Source of the DNA: Dictyophora rubrovolvata
Taxonomy: Eukaryota > Basidiomycota > Agaricomycetes > Phallales > Phallaceae
Direction: 5' to 3'
DNA length: 64,000 nucleotides
Assembly (NCBI GenBank): GCA_029959195.1
Contig: CP114122.1
Coordinates: 1,426,001 to 1,490,000, forward strand
Part shown: one piece after another, positions 1-13,315 of the stretch
Position numbering within the stretch: the first letter of the stretch is position 1
Layout of the letters: every line of letters starts with the position of its first letter
The notes under the pieces: generated by a model
Database searches by the model: none
The model's input: only the letters and a program-made list of their open reading frames with translations
What the model was told of the DNA's origin: nothing
Position numbers and translations under genes: made by a program

Positions 1-68
1 TAGCGATGTCGAAAGGATTGATTTAGCGGATCGAGGTTCATCAATGGTAAAGTGGTATTATTAACATT

Positions 69-2431
<2,363 letters not shown>

Positions 2432-2960
2432 CGTGAAAACAACGATAGAAAAAAGATGGTATGTAGAGAGACGAAGTGTGGAAGGGAGCGAGATATTGGA
2501 GGAGAAGAAGAGACGATCTGAACCAGGGCAATTTATACCGCTCCAAGGGTTCGAGCGGAATTTGAATAAAAATTACATGTCTCTAGGCCTTGTCTCTTAT
2601 GGATTAACTTTATGTTATACATACATACACACTTACTTTTCGCCGGAAATTGATGAAACCGTTTGGTAGAGGCGATGAATTGAAATAGATTTATCAGCGC
2701 ACGGTATCAGCGGCCTGTTTCGCTAAGAAGTTAGGGCTCGCGCACCGGAGGAAAGCAAGGTCGGCTTATGGTTCATATATTATTAGACACTGCCTTAATC
2801 GTGTGTATATATCAGGAAGGGGAAAAAAGCTGTGCAGCGTGCGTTCGATTTTATCTTTGTTCTTGATGAAAATAAAGGGTACATATGTATTCCGTATCAC
2901 AGTATCACCCTAACGGCGGCCACTAGCATACCCTTGGACCAGCCTCAGCTCCGAGTTGAT
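2432..2960. other. Intergenic: GFA1 promoter and GH43 3' end
   Basis: 529 bp between two minus-strand genes. It holds the GFA1 promoter and 5' UTR and the 3' flank of the GH43 gene. I see no ORF with gene character here. Confidence 0.6.
2532..2537 (-). promoter_or_regulatory. TATA-like box upstream of GFA1
   Basis: TATAAA on the minus strand, about 100 bp before the GFA1 ATG. The position suits a core promoter element, but there are no start-site data. Confidence 0.35.
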
Positions 2961-4643
2961 TCACTGTACCAGCGCTTCTACTACAGGCCAGCCAGTCGAA
3001 AAGTTAAGGCTATTCAATCCAAGCTAAGGGAAATTAGTACATAAAACAACTACTCGATATTGGCAACTACTAACATAGCTTCCTGTAGGTGTATAGTAAT
3101 CTAATATACAACACAAACATGAGCGGTACTCCGCGAGGGAGAATTTACCTTGATACTTACGGTAGACCAAAATGATGTCACATCCATCTCTAAAGACCGA
3201 TTGTCCACCGGGTCCAATGATCTAATGGATTGAGACATGAGTATTTGACCCAAGCACTTTGTACCCACCGAGCCATGGCTACCAAGGATTAGAGAACCTC
3301 GAGAGTGTGTGGGTTCCGACTATTTTTATCATGCTAATTCATAGCACTCACCTCCTCCATTTAGAGCGTCAACTCCATCCTGATCAACAAATGGCCCGGA
3401 AGCTCTAGACACCACAATCATCATCATGCTGATCAGCGAACGGTCACAAAAGGATGGGCGCAACAAGTGCCACGTACGAGGTCGATCGAACGACACGAAT
3501 ATTATACGTGCTATTCACACCCTCACAACATTGATCCCAGGATGTGAAGAGGTAATAATACCCTCCAACTTGATACAGGTACGACGCTTCAATCGCGCCA
3601 TTGTCTGCCGTTCGCTCCGCCAATGACGTTAAAGAAGGTTTCGCGAGGAAGCCATCATTCGGAATCAATGTTGCCCTGAAAAAATACCCTTGTCAATACA
3701 TATCTCCCCGCCCGTTTCGCCAAGAATACTTACTGTTTGATTCCAGTCCAAAAAGAACCAAAGGTGAGACGCCAGTCTTCTCGGTCGTCTGATATTGTTA
3801 CCAATTCACAAAATATACAAATGAAGTCATTTGCGGATCTCACCTATGAAAAGGCTTGAAATTACGTTCATGAGCTATTCTCTTGTATGAGAAGATCAAC
3901 CTACTTGGGATCAATGGCCTGCCAACGATGTCTCTATAGGGTCTCAGTCGAAATGAAAGGCAAGGGAAACTTACGTTATAATTGTCCATAACTGAGCTTG
4001 AAGTCACCAGCCCTTTATTAGACCAGCTTCCTACATAAACAAAAATTATTATTCAATCGTGATACCCATTTACTATCATCACCAACATACCCGGAAGACC
4101 CGTTTTTGATTTTGCCAGATATATGGCCGAATCCTGGGAGCCGAAAGTTGAGGCCGCATAGTAAACCTATGACGACCAGTGAGCAAGGTCGCCTTTGTTG
4201 TCCCAAATTATAGCACGTACCCAAAACTCTCCATTTATATAGTGACAGTCAGGTGCCCAAATGTTGCCGTCGGTCGTAAGGGTGTAGTTGTTCGTCCATA
4301 CATCTTCACCGGGAGCCCATATAGTGCCGATGGAAGTCCATTCCTTTCGATCCTCTGAAGTTATTATCTCAATACCAACACTATATTCCATCAATATCAA
4401 GTTCTCCCGGAGCTATACTAACATTTTCGAGTAACTAAACTTACGATGTTGCTGCCATCAGAGTAAGTAGGAACACCAAAAATGTTCAACGGCGGACTCA
4501 CTAAATAACCAATATTTTCCCATTTCATCTACACAGATTGATGGATCGTGTACTGCTGTTGAACCGGTAACATTGGCTGGAAGAGGCCAATTCTGTGCGC
4601 GTGCAAGCAAGGAGAAAGAAAGTAGAGAATATTGAAACTTCAT
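2961..4643 (-). CDS. Secreted GH43 family arabinan endo-1,5-alpha-L-arabinosidase
   Basis: Predicted to cut alpha-1,5-arabinan in pectin outside the cell. The N-terminus (MKFQYSLLSFSLLARAQ) is a signal peptide. Five-bladed propeller motifs are present in order: VHDPSI (catalytic-base Asp region), WAPD, AIDPN (with the pKa-modulating Asp), FGSFWTGI, AIEASYL (general-acid Glu), CCEGVNSTYN, GPGGQSVF and LGLNSLNFSTGWPVV. I rebuilt 14 exons: 4502-4643, 4445-4451, 4221-4380, 4091-4166, 3975-4030, 3905-3918, 3844-3854, 3734-3788, 3478-3675, 3352-3404, 3269-3297, 3161-3221, 3075-3100 and 2961-3023. They join in frame to 316 residues with every catalytic motif kept. Exons 2, 6 and 7 are only 7, 14 and 11 nt long, so automatic gene callers will probably truncate this gene. 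Family assignment is strong; the exact substrate is inferred from family 43 arabinanases. Confidence 0.92.
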
Positions 4644-5553
4644 TTGCGGAAGTGACTACGGAAGGGGCCTGTTTTTTCAAATGACTATATTTATATTGGG
4701 CCCCTTGGTTTTGATATTTGGAGCACCTGAGGTGCTTCGAGTCTTTAGCCTCAGTTCGGAGTCAAGAACTCAGCTGTTCTCCAGACGCCACTTTGGTATG
4801 CCCAATAACAAGGTAACAAGCAGTACAAAGAAGAGAAGAAATAGTGTCTCTCGAGAAGTGCGTCCGCCACTCGCTAGGTTGAATTGAGGCTCAATCTCAT
4901 GTGATCAGATCGACAACAGCCTCGAGCCTTGAGCAGGTAATCTTCAAAGGTTCATTGTGTATTATTGCTTGCATGAACAATGTGGGTCCGAGTCTCTTGA
5001 ATCAGGAAGGCCTAGGCCAATCGCATTATTCACCGTAAATAGTCACTGAATCGTCCTTCCTCAAAGCGCATACGGGAATTTGGGAAGAGTTATGTGTACG
5101 CTGATATATGCACCCTGCCGGGCGGTCCGGGGAGACACGTCAATACTTGTTCGGCCCAGGTATATGCTAATATAAGGTCGTAATTACGATGACCGGCGAT
5201 ACTCCCGGAGGCCTCTGAGTTTTTGTGGGAATTCATACGATTTTAAGATTTCAATATGCATTAACTGCTTTGCTTGTTCAGCTTGCGACCCCTTCATTGG
5301 CTGTCCGTCGAGCGGTGGATTACATGATGTTCAATAATGGTCCTGTCGAGAGAGACGAACCTCCCGCGGTTGACGCCACTGCGAAGAGTTTATGCCAGTC
5401 ATTCAGTATTATTTTTATTTTATCAGTTTATCAACTTGAAGCTCGTGGCTGAGGCTGTGTTCAGCATGCATTTCGCATCGTTGGGCTCCGTTGGTTGCCG
5501 GTGGAAAAACCCCGCGGCTCCGACGGCGGCGCCAGCTTTAGCCAGCTTAACAC
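4644..5553. other. Divergent intergenic region, GH43 and phosphatase promoters
   Basis: 910 bp between divergent genes. A reading frame near 5234-5400 resembles a signal peptide followed by an acidic stretch, but it has no in-frame ATG and runs into a stop. It may be a decayed secreted-protein fragment or chance. Nothing else with gene character was seen. Confidence 0.5.
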
Positions 5554-7211
5554 ATGTCGAATCGCAAGCCAAAGCCGTCGACACCGGCCTCGTCTACTAC
5601 CCCTCTGCTATCAGAAAACAAGAGAAAACGAGGCGTTTCTTCTACCAAAGCTACTCATGTGGTTCCACGTCGAACGACTTGTCTTCGCGTAGCTGGTCTG
5701 CTTATTCTTTCGGCTTTGGTATACGTCCTCTTCGTCTCCGGGCAAACACCGCATGGAGCAAAAGTGCCTACAGAAGATAATTCAGAATCTGGATATACGC
5801 TTCGTATCGTCGCTGTCGGCGACCTTCACAGCGACTTCGACAACACCTTGACAGTCCTCCGGAATAGCCGCGTTGTCGACCAGAATGGCGATTGGACAGG
5901 AGAAATAGATTACTTTGTCCAGACGGGAGATATTGTTGATAGGTCTGATTTTTCGGATATTCTTTGTTACTCATCTTCTAACGCTGTAAGATGACAGAGG
6001 AGACGACACGCTGAAAATCTATCGTTTGATGGAGAAGCTACGAGCGCAAGCCAGACATAATGGTGGAAACGTATTCTCACATTTGGGAAACCACGAGTAT
6101 ATGAATGCTTTGAGTGAGCAAAGTTTCATTAACATTCTCTTTTCGTAGTTTATAGTATCCATAGGTGATTGGAGGTAAATGAGCCCCTGTCCACGCACAG
6201 TGTTCGAGAGTCGTGTTTAGCTCAAAATTCTACTCAGATACGTCTATCCTTCTGAGATAGCAACATTTGGCGGCGTGGCGAAGCGTCAGCATGCGCTTAG
6301 CGCAGATGGCTTTCCTGGAGCAGCATGGGCTGCGAACTACACATCCGTCTCTCGCATTCCCCTCCACCCAGTCTCGGGCGCTCCAAACGAAGACTACAAC
6401 TCCGGTATTATCTCGCCTCTCTCCCATGCAGCTTATTCATTCATGCATGGGGGCTTATCACCACGTATTGCCCAGTTGTATGGCACTCCGTATCCATCCA
6501 CCTTGAATGAGATCGGTGCCTCTCTCCTCAGGCGCTGTCAGACTCGGACACCGTTACCTCCTCATCCACCTGCACCGTATCATGGTTTGCCCTCTGATTC
6601 ACCTCAGAAAGAACACGATTTTTATGGTAATGATGGTCCTGTTTGGTTCAGAGGCTGGGCAGAGGCTCCCGATCACGTTGTCTGTGCGGCTGTTGATGAA
6701 GTGCTGAATCTCATTGGTGTCAAAAGAATGATTATGGGACATACACCGGATTTCGAGGTTAGTCCGTCTTCGGTACTATCATAAATATCTTTTTTTTTGA
6801 TGTTTCAATTATAGAACATAGTTTCCAGATGTAATGGCAAGATCATCATAATTGATACAGGTAGCCATTTCACCTTCGTGTCGTGTTGTTCGTTTCTTTA
6901 CAGCTTTTATGATAGGCATCTCACGTGCGTATAATGGTGCGCTATCAGCGTTATCGGTAACCTACACCCTTACACCTATTTCTTCCTCGGATCGAACGGT
7001 GACATCCGACTCGGAAGACAAGAACACGACTGCTTCGACACTAAACGCGACCGAGAGCGATGATGCTACTGCGATCGCGAACATCACTTCATTTACTTTG
7101 GGAAAACGCACAAGACAATGGAGGGAACGCGAGCATATTCAAGCTCTGTATTATCCCAATAGACAACAAGATTTAGTAATAGAAGAAAGGGTTATAACTG
7201 GTGATTTCTAG
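5554..7211 (+). CDS. Calcineurin-like (Shewanella-like) metallophosphatase, membrane-anchored
   Basis: A PPP/metallophosphoesterase-fold protein of the Shewanella-like phosphatase group. Six exons: 5554-5942, 5998-6113, 6165-6174, 6238-6757, 6815-6860 and 6916-7211, joining to 458 residues. Metal-binding motifs appear in order: VGDLHSDF (GDxH), QTGDIVDRGDD (GDxxDRG), LGNHEYM (GNHE), MHGGLSP and MGHTPD. A hydrophobic segment at about residues 47-65 (LRVAGLLILSALVYVLFVS) after a Ser/Lys/Arg-rich head predicts a type II membrane anchor. Exon 3 is a 10-nt microexon that supplies S-D-W-R before YVYPSE, the usual family sequence. The acidic, Thr-rich insert near the C-terminus is not conserved. Fungal relatives are usually called calcineurin-like phosphoesterases; the substrate is unknown. 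Confidence 0.93.
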
Positions 7212-7561
7212 ACTATACGTCTGCATAATGGGTCACATATCATGTAAATTATTTGATGCTTCGAGATATGCGAATATCCCGAGCTACCTGGTACCTGGAC
7301 CGAAATAGACCGGTCACGCGAAGTCACACACCACTGGGAGACTCCGTAAACCAAGAGTATACATACAGACAATTCAAGAATTCCTCGAGAAATGAGTTCA
7401 AAGTCACTCTCTCAAGTCCACGCCATTCACTTGGCTTGCACTTGGTGATATGAAAGTTCTTTCGATTCTTCCACGTGATATTAACTAGCAGCGACCCCAT
7501 CCGATCGCGATCACGTGGGTTTTTTCTTTCCAATTCCCAGCTTCTGCCCTCTCTGTCCACC
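7212..7561. other. Intergenic: phosphatase 3' end and dehydrogenase promoter
   Basis: 350 bp between two plus-strand genes. Contains the 3' flank of the phosphatase and the promoter of the dehydrogenase. No other feature is supported. Confidence 0.55.
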
Positions 7562-9261
7562 ATGTCTTTACCTTCAACTCAGAAAGTTGTCCGGCTTTAT
7601 CCACCAGGTCATGATATCAAAGTTGAGATAGCCCTGACACCCAAGTTTGTAGACTCCCCCGTCACTCCCCCGTCACATCAATCATGATATCCCGCTAAAA
7701 GAAGTTTTTAGAATTGAGGATCCGGATGATGCTATTGTTCGAGTTATCGTGTGTCTTTTTTCGCCGATATTTATTCAGTTCCTATCTGACGGTATGATCA
7801 GATAGCTGGCCTGTGTGGAAGTGATCTGCACGCATATCGAGAGCATGAGAAATTTGCGAACCCGTATATAATCTACCTATGTTATTTGGTATGATATACT
7901 AATTTAATTCATCTGCAGATTTGTTTGTGGGCACGAATTTGCTGGAGAAATAGTCGCGCTAGGCGAAAGCTATTCAGAGACGGCCATTGAGCAAGGACGA
8001 CCTCCCTTATATGCAACTTTGAAAGTTGGAGACAAAGTCGTATCCCCTTTTACGTCGTCTTGTGCAGAATGCTAGTATGTGATGATATAATATTCGCATT
8101 CTTCGTATTGATATTCTTCTTCAATTTAGTTTCTGCCGTCTGGGTTTTACTGGCCGCTGTGAGAAATGCTTGCTCTTTGGCTCACAGTTATTATCTGGGG
8201 GTCAAGCGCAATATGTACGTGTACCTCGAGCGGGAGGAACCCTATTCAAGATACCACCACATCACGTTACAACTCAAGCAGGAATCTCACAATGGAATAG
8301 TATTTCCAATGCTTCTCTGGTTTTAATGGCGGACATCCTTCCTACTGGTCTATTCGCTGCCACACAAGCTTTGCAGCATCCGAATATTATCCCTGTTTTC
8401 AAGTCGAAGCCGTTCCCAGTATCGCTTTATGAGGGAAATCAAGAGGCGTCTGTGGGAGCAAATATTATTCCGCTCACCGATGTCGACAAACATTTGACAA
8501 TTGCCGTCATCGGACTCGGTCCAGTTGGACTGGTAAATTGGAATATTTTTCTGTCCCTGACTTTTAATGCAGTCCTATTAACATCTCCTAATAAAACAGT
8601 GCGCTATTGTAAGTTTGTTGGACCAGCTGGAAGCCAAAGGAGCACAAAATGCTCGGATTGTTGCAGTTGATCTAATTGAAAGCAGAAGAACTAAAGCTAC
8701 CAAAATTGTGGAGAAAATCGGGGGAGTCCCTAATAATGGGGTCTTCAAAACTGCGACCATCGAGGAATCCAAAAATATTGTTGCAGAATGGACTGGTGGT
8801 CTCGGCGTCAATGCTGCTATCGAGGTGAGATTATACAAGGTAAAATGGACGAATAGTATAAACTGATTGTCAGATTGTGGGCCATAATGATGCTTTGAAA
8901 CTCGCTTTTGACCTCATCCGGCCATTTGGGGTCATAACCTCCGTTGGCAAGTGTATTTCCTTTAATAATTAGATAACAAAAGCTAATTAATCCTCTAGGG
9001 GTTCACCGGAACACTGAAGTGCCACTCAAAGGAGCGGCTTTGTATGATAAAAATGCATCGTTGATTTTCGGCCGTTGTCCCGTTAGGACAATGTTTCCTT
9101 TCGCACTGGAGATCTTGCTAAAGCGCCAGGATGTGTTCGGGGATGTGGGCCAAGAGACCAGTCTCATTGACCGTGTCGTAAGCATAGACGACGCGGCGGA
9201 AAGCTATGACAAATTTGACAAGGGTTTATGTGGTAAAGTGCTTTTTGATCCTTGGAACTAG
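7562..9261 (+). CDS. Zinc-type alcohol dehydrogenase (MDR superfamily, GroES-like)
   Basis: NAD(P)-dependent medium-chain dehydrogenase. Eight exons: 7562-7644, 7712-7748, 7802-7863, 7919-8074, 8130-8532, 8600-8824, 8874-8946 and 8999-9261, joining to 433 residues. Catalytic zinc ligands are visible in CGSDLHAYREHE and FVCGHEFAGE; a structural-zinc cysteine cluster is present (SSCAECYFC...CEKC). The Rossmann glycine motif is VIGLGPVGL. The seventh intron has a GC donor (GTTG then GCAAGT), required to join SVG to VHRNTEV in frame. Intron 1 contains a tandem 11-bp duplication. Substrate is unknown; the extra loops suggest a member related to glutathione-independent formaldehyde or threonine/sorbitol dehydrogenases. 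Confidence 0.92.
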
Positions 9262-9513
9262 GAGCTAGGCTTGGCCTGAGTTTATAATTGTAATTGCATG
9301 ATATATCATGATCAAATCGAACCATGTACACACTTGCACTTGCCCTAAGATTGGGACGGCTAATATGTAGTACGACTTACTTCAGTGATTTCCAATAACC
9401 GCGGGTGGAATTGAGCGCCGAATAACACAATCGGGTTACTTTCCCAGGCTCCAAGCCTCTCGAAAAAAATTGGATGGTACGATCGGTCGTCGTCCCACCG
9501 TGAAAAAAAAGGA

Positions 9514-9520
9514 TATATAA
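9514..9520 (+). promoter_or_regulatory. TATA box of ERG6
   Basis: TATATAA, about 70 bp before the predicted 5' UTR intron and 243 bp before the ATG. Sequence and spacing fit a core promoter. Confidence 0.5.
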
Positions 9521-9586
9521 CCTCAAGAAGATACAGTAGCTTTCTTATTCAATTCACTCATTCTTTCATTCTTGCCATTTCTTGAG

Positions 9587-9762
9587 GTGAGTTCCTTCCT
9601 TTCCTGGTCAATTTCTCTCAAAGGATGCAAACCTTTTAATATCCATGACGTGCTCTGCACAGTGTATGTGCTCCTTCAGGGAGTCCATTCAAGTCGCTGA
9701 TTCAACCAATTTATCGTTCTGCTCGAGTTCATATTTTGATACTTATTTGTTCTTGTCGATAG
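9587..9762 (+). other. Probable 5' UTR intron of ERG6
   Basis: A strong donor GTGAGT at 9587 and an acceptor GATAG at 9758-9762 flank 176 nt directly before the ATG (AG then ATG). It is longer than most introns in this window, which is common for leader introns. Confidence 0.55.
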
Positions 9763-11119
9763 ATGTCTTCTGATGCTAACAAAGACGGTCGGGTCGGCTC
9801 CCGTATCCAAAACTACCGAGGTTTCTGGGATGAAAAGGATTTGAGCAAAGACAAGAGTGTTGATTCTCGTGTTGAGAATTATACAGAGGTCATAAACGGT
9901 GAAATAAGGCTTTTTAGTGGTCGCATTACTCTTCTGCTCACGTTCGGATGTATTTAGGTTATTATGACGGTGCAACTGAACTCTATGAATGGGGTTGGGC
10001 AGCCTGTTTCCATTTTTCTCGTATATACAAGGGCGAGTCTTTCTATCAATCGGTGAATACCATCCGTCATTTCAAAGTCATTTCCGGTATTTAGAAAATA
10101 CTGTTTGCAGATTGCCCGTCACGAACACTATCTGGCGAACCAAATGAACATTAAGCCTGGCATGAGGGTTCTGGATGTTGGCTGCGGTGTGGGTGGACCG
10201 GCCCGCGAGATTGCCCATTTTACGGATGCCTTCATCACCGGTGTCAACAATAATGATTTCCAACTCGGACGAGCCCAAAAATATACGATTAAAGCTGGTC
10301 TTCAAGATCGCGTAAAATTCGTAAAAGGGGATTTCATGAAATTGGCCGAGAAATTTGGAGAGAATAGCTTCGACGCTGGTATGAGTTCAGCGTTCCTGGA
10401 GTTGCCTATTCTTAGTTCAACCATGTTATCTTCTCAGTTTACGCTATCGAAGCAACTGTTCACGCTCCTTCCTTTGAAGATGTTTATTCCGAAATCAAAA
10501 AAGTCTTGAAACCAGGGGGCATCGTGAGTGTAACTATATTTTTAATTGGTGTCATGTTTTTTCACCTGGTTCTCCCCAGTTCGGTGTCTACGAGTGGTGC
10601 ATGACCGACGACTGGGACCCCTTCAACCCTGAACATAAAGAAATTGCCCACCGTATTGAACTAGGAAACGGTATTCCTCAAATGCGAAGTGTCTCTACCG
10701 CCCTGCAGGCTATCCAAAACGTCGGTTTGGAACTTCTTCACCACGAAGATCTTGCGGCCCGAGATGACAAACTCAGATGGTTCTACCCTCTAGAAGGTGA
10801 CCTCACTATGGCACAAACTTGGTCAGACCTCTGGGTTTGTTTCCGCACCACCAAATTTGGCATCATGATATCCATGACTATGGTATGGATAATGGAAACC
10901 TTGGGCATTGCTCCTAAAGGTACCCATCAAGTCGCCCTTGCATTGATTATCGCACTGGAATCCTTAGTCGAGGGAGGGCAAAAGAAGGTCAGAAGCTTCT
11001 ATGGTTTATATATTTGGCGTGAGAATTATCTAAACTGATGTCATTTTTCTCAGCTGTTCACACCCATGTTGTTGATGATTGCACGAAAACCAGAACAAGA
11101 ACCAACACAACAGTCTTGA
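9763..11119 (+). CDS. ERG6: Sterol 24-C-methyltransferase
   Basis: Transfers a methyl group from S-adenosylmethionine to C-24 of the sterol side chain in ergosterol biosynthesis, at the ER or lipid droplets. Six exons: 9763-9898, 9958-10052, 10111-10378, 10438-10523, 10580-10987 and 11054-11119, joining to 352 residues, slightly shorter than yeast Erg6. Sterol-binding motif [16 protein letters not shown] motif [16 protein letters not shown], then VTGVNNN-like [24 protein letters not shown] and KPGG are all present. The C-terminal sterol-MT domain carries [17 protein letters not shown] and ends [13 protein letters not shown] predicted leader intron stops at the start codon. Identification is secure. 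Confidence 0.96.
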
Positions 11120-11425
11120 ACCGTTTCGTTCTGCAACTTCCCTATATTGTATACCTCATATAATCTGGATAGATTTCCACATTTGTAATGTATTTCCCTA
11201 TACCTCTCACCAAATGCAACGTCAACGCCTTCCATGCTCTTGGAGTGTTAGAGAAGAAGCTAGCGTATTTTTGCAAACAGTGTCATGGGGCGAGTCCTAT
11301 GACTGTAAGAAGCCATTTTGAGAGATACGAAGAAAATAATTTTCCCTAGCGGGTCCCCCTTCGGAATCCGCATATATAAGGGGCAAAGGCAGGTAGCTCT
11401 TCTACATACATCTTGCGACTGTGCG
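11120..11425 (+). promoter_or_regulatory. Promoter of the feruloyl esterase gene, TATA box at 11373-11379
   Basis: 306 bp between ERG6 and the esterase. TATATAA at 11373-11379 lies 47 bp before the ATG, so the transcript leader must be very short. Confidence 0.5.
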
Positions 11426-13184
11426 ATGTTTCGACTTCACTTGTTTCATATCTTACTGGGATTAAGTTTCCACTACGATATTGCTCTTGCAGTACAAACT
11501 ACATCTGAAAAATGCTCTAGTTTAAAGGGACTGCGTCTTGAAAATACTACGATCATTGGGGCAGATCATGTTCCCGCCAATTCGAACGTAACAACGCCTG
11601 GATCATGCCAATCAAGTGCTATGGTTACTTCAGCGCTTTGTCGTGTCCAAGCCATTGTAGCAACCACGTCAACATCGTCAGTGCATTTTGAAGCATGGCT
11701 TCCTGACGAGTACTTCGGACGCTTTCTTGGCCTTGGTAATGGCGGTCTAAATGGATGTAAGTGCTGATCGTCCTGTACAACTTGACGGTTATTGATGTTG
11801 AAAGAAGGTATTGACTACGAGAACCTCGATTACGGTAGCACAATGCACTTTGCTAGCGTCGGTTCGGACAACGGACATGATGGAGGGGTGGCGGATGGAA
11901 CACCCTTTCTTAATCACCCAGAAGTTCTCAATGACTTCGCTTTTCGCGCCATCCACACCGAAGTTGTTATCGGCAAACAAATCGTGGAAGCGTTTTACGG
12001 CAAGAAAAGCATATCCAAGTCTTATTACTTGGGGTGCTCGACTGGGGGCAGGCAAGCCATGCAATCAGCTTTGAAATTTCCGGACGATTTCGACGGTATG
12101 GTTGCCGGCAGTCCCGCCACCGATTGGAACCATTTGGCTGACGCACAAGTTCGACTGGGCCAGTTTGTTGGAGCCCCCAATCCCAGTTCCTCTCCAGCTT
12201 TCATCCCGGCGGAATTATGGCCTATCATTTCCCAAGAGATTCTAAATCAATGTGATGACTTGGATGGCATCGATGATGGAATAATTAGCGACCCCGATTT
12301 GTGTATTTTCCGACCTGAAGCTCTTTTATGTGAAGCCGGAAGCACGAATACATCCTCGTGCTTAACTGCGCCTCAAGTTGGAGCTTTGAAAAATATTTAT
12401 CAGCCAATTTTTGGTGATAAAGGACAGTTAGTATACCCGAGGTACGATCCTCGAGGCGAATCGGACGGAAACTTCGTAAATATGTTCAGTGGGCAGATAT
12501 TTGATATAGCGGCAGTAAGTCGAGCAAATCTTCAAGTTCCCTTCAAGCGTTAAGTAACATTCTCAAAAAGGGTTGGCTTCAAAACGCGATATTCAACGAT
12601 ACTGAATTCTCATTTGCCAACTTTTCTCTTGCTGACATTGACTTCGGGGACGCCATTAATCCAGGGGGTATCGCAACTTTTGATGGTGATTTATCAACAT
12701 TTAGAAACCGGGGTGGTAAAATCGTAACATATCACGGAAGACAAGATCAAGTAATTATCTTTACCTCTTTCCTTCCACAAACTGATTGTTCTTCTGCCAG
12801 CTCATTCCCTCGGCCAATTCACTCCGATTCTATGACTTGATATCATCAACGCTTTCCATGCCGATCCTGGACGACTTCTATAGACTTTTCTTAATTCCCG
12901 GTATGGACCATTGTTCAGGTGGTCCAGGTGCATGGGCGTTCGGACAAGGAGGAACCGTTTCCAACGTGGTTAACTCAACGTCACATAACATATTGCTTGC
13001 CCTGGTTGATTGGGTTGAAGGTGGACATGCGCCTCCGGTCATAATAGGATCCATACCTGGAGCTGTTCCTGACTCCAGTCCAAACGCAGAGAGGACCCAC
13101 TGTAGATATCCACAAAGAAGTATGTTCAACGGAACGACTTTCGTCTGTGAAATTATATCCTTGGCACTTCAAAAAGAGACGTGA
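11426..13184 (+). CDS. Secreted tannase/feruloyl esterase family protein
   Basis: Predicted carboxylesterase releasing ferulic acid or galloyl groups from plant cell-wall esters. Four exons: 11426-11756, 11808-12514, 12571-12750 and 12801-13184, joining to 533 residues, the usual family length. A signal peptide (MFRLHLFHILLGLS...) is followed by a conserved CSSLKGL start. The serine nucleophile elbow is GCSTGGRQA; a Ca-binding-like DDLDGIDDGIISDPDLC loop, the catalytic Asp region TYHGRQDQLIP and the His region IPGMDHCSGGPGAW follow, and paired cysteines flank the active site as in Aspergillus FaeB and tannase. The C-terminus HCRYPQRSMFNGTTFVCE is typical. Family is secure; feruloyl versus tannin preference cannot be read from sequence alone. 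Confidence 0.94.
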
Positions 13185-13315
13185 ATGGCAGCGTACATAT
13201 GTGCTGTAGCAGCCTGAGTTTGTAAATACAATCTGTGGGCGTGTATGGAGCACAAGCTTGAGCGTCATACGACTTGTTTCGTACCATTGACCAAGTATTC
13301 ATTAGAAAAACCGCA

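Larger units (their letters stand above)
9262..9762 (+). other. ERG6 promoter and 5' UTR
   Basis: 501 bp upstream of ERG6. Contains a TATATAA box at 9514-9520 and, farther down, a probable 5' UTR intron that ends at the start codon. No ORF with gene character. Confidence 0.6.

Noticed and set aside
5225-5452. Signal-peptide-like frame upstream of the phosphatase
   Set aside because: No in-frame ATG, quickly reaches a stop, no family match.
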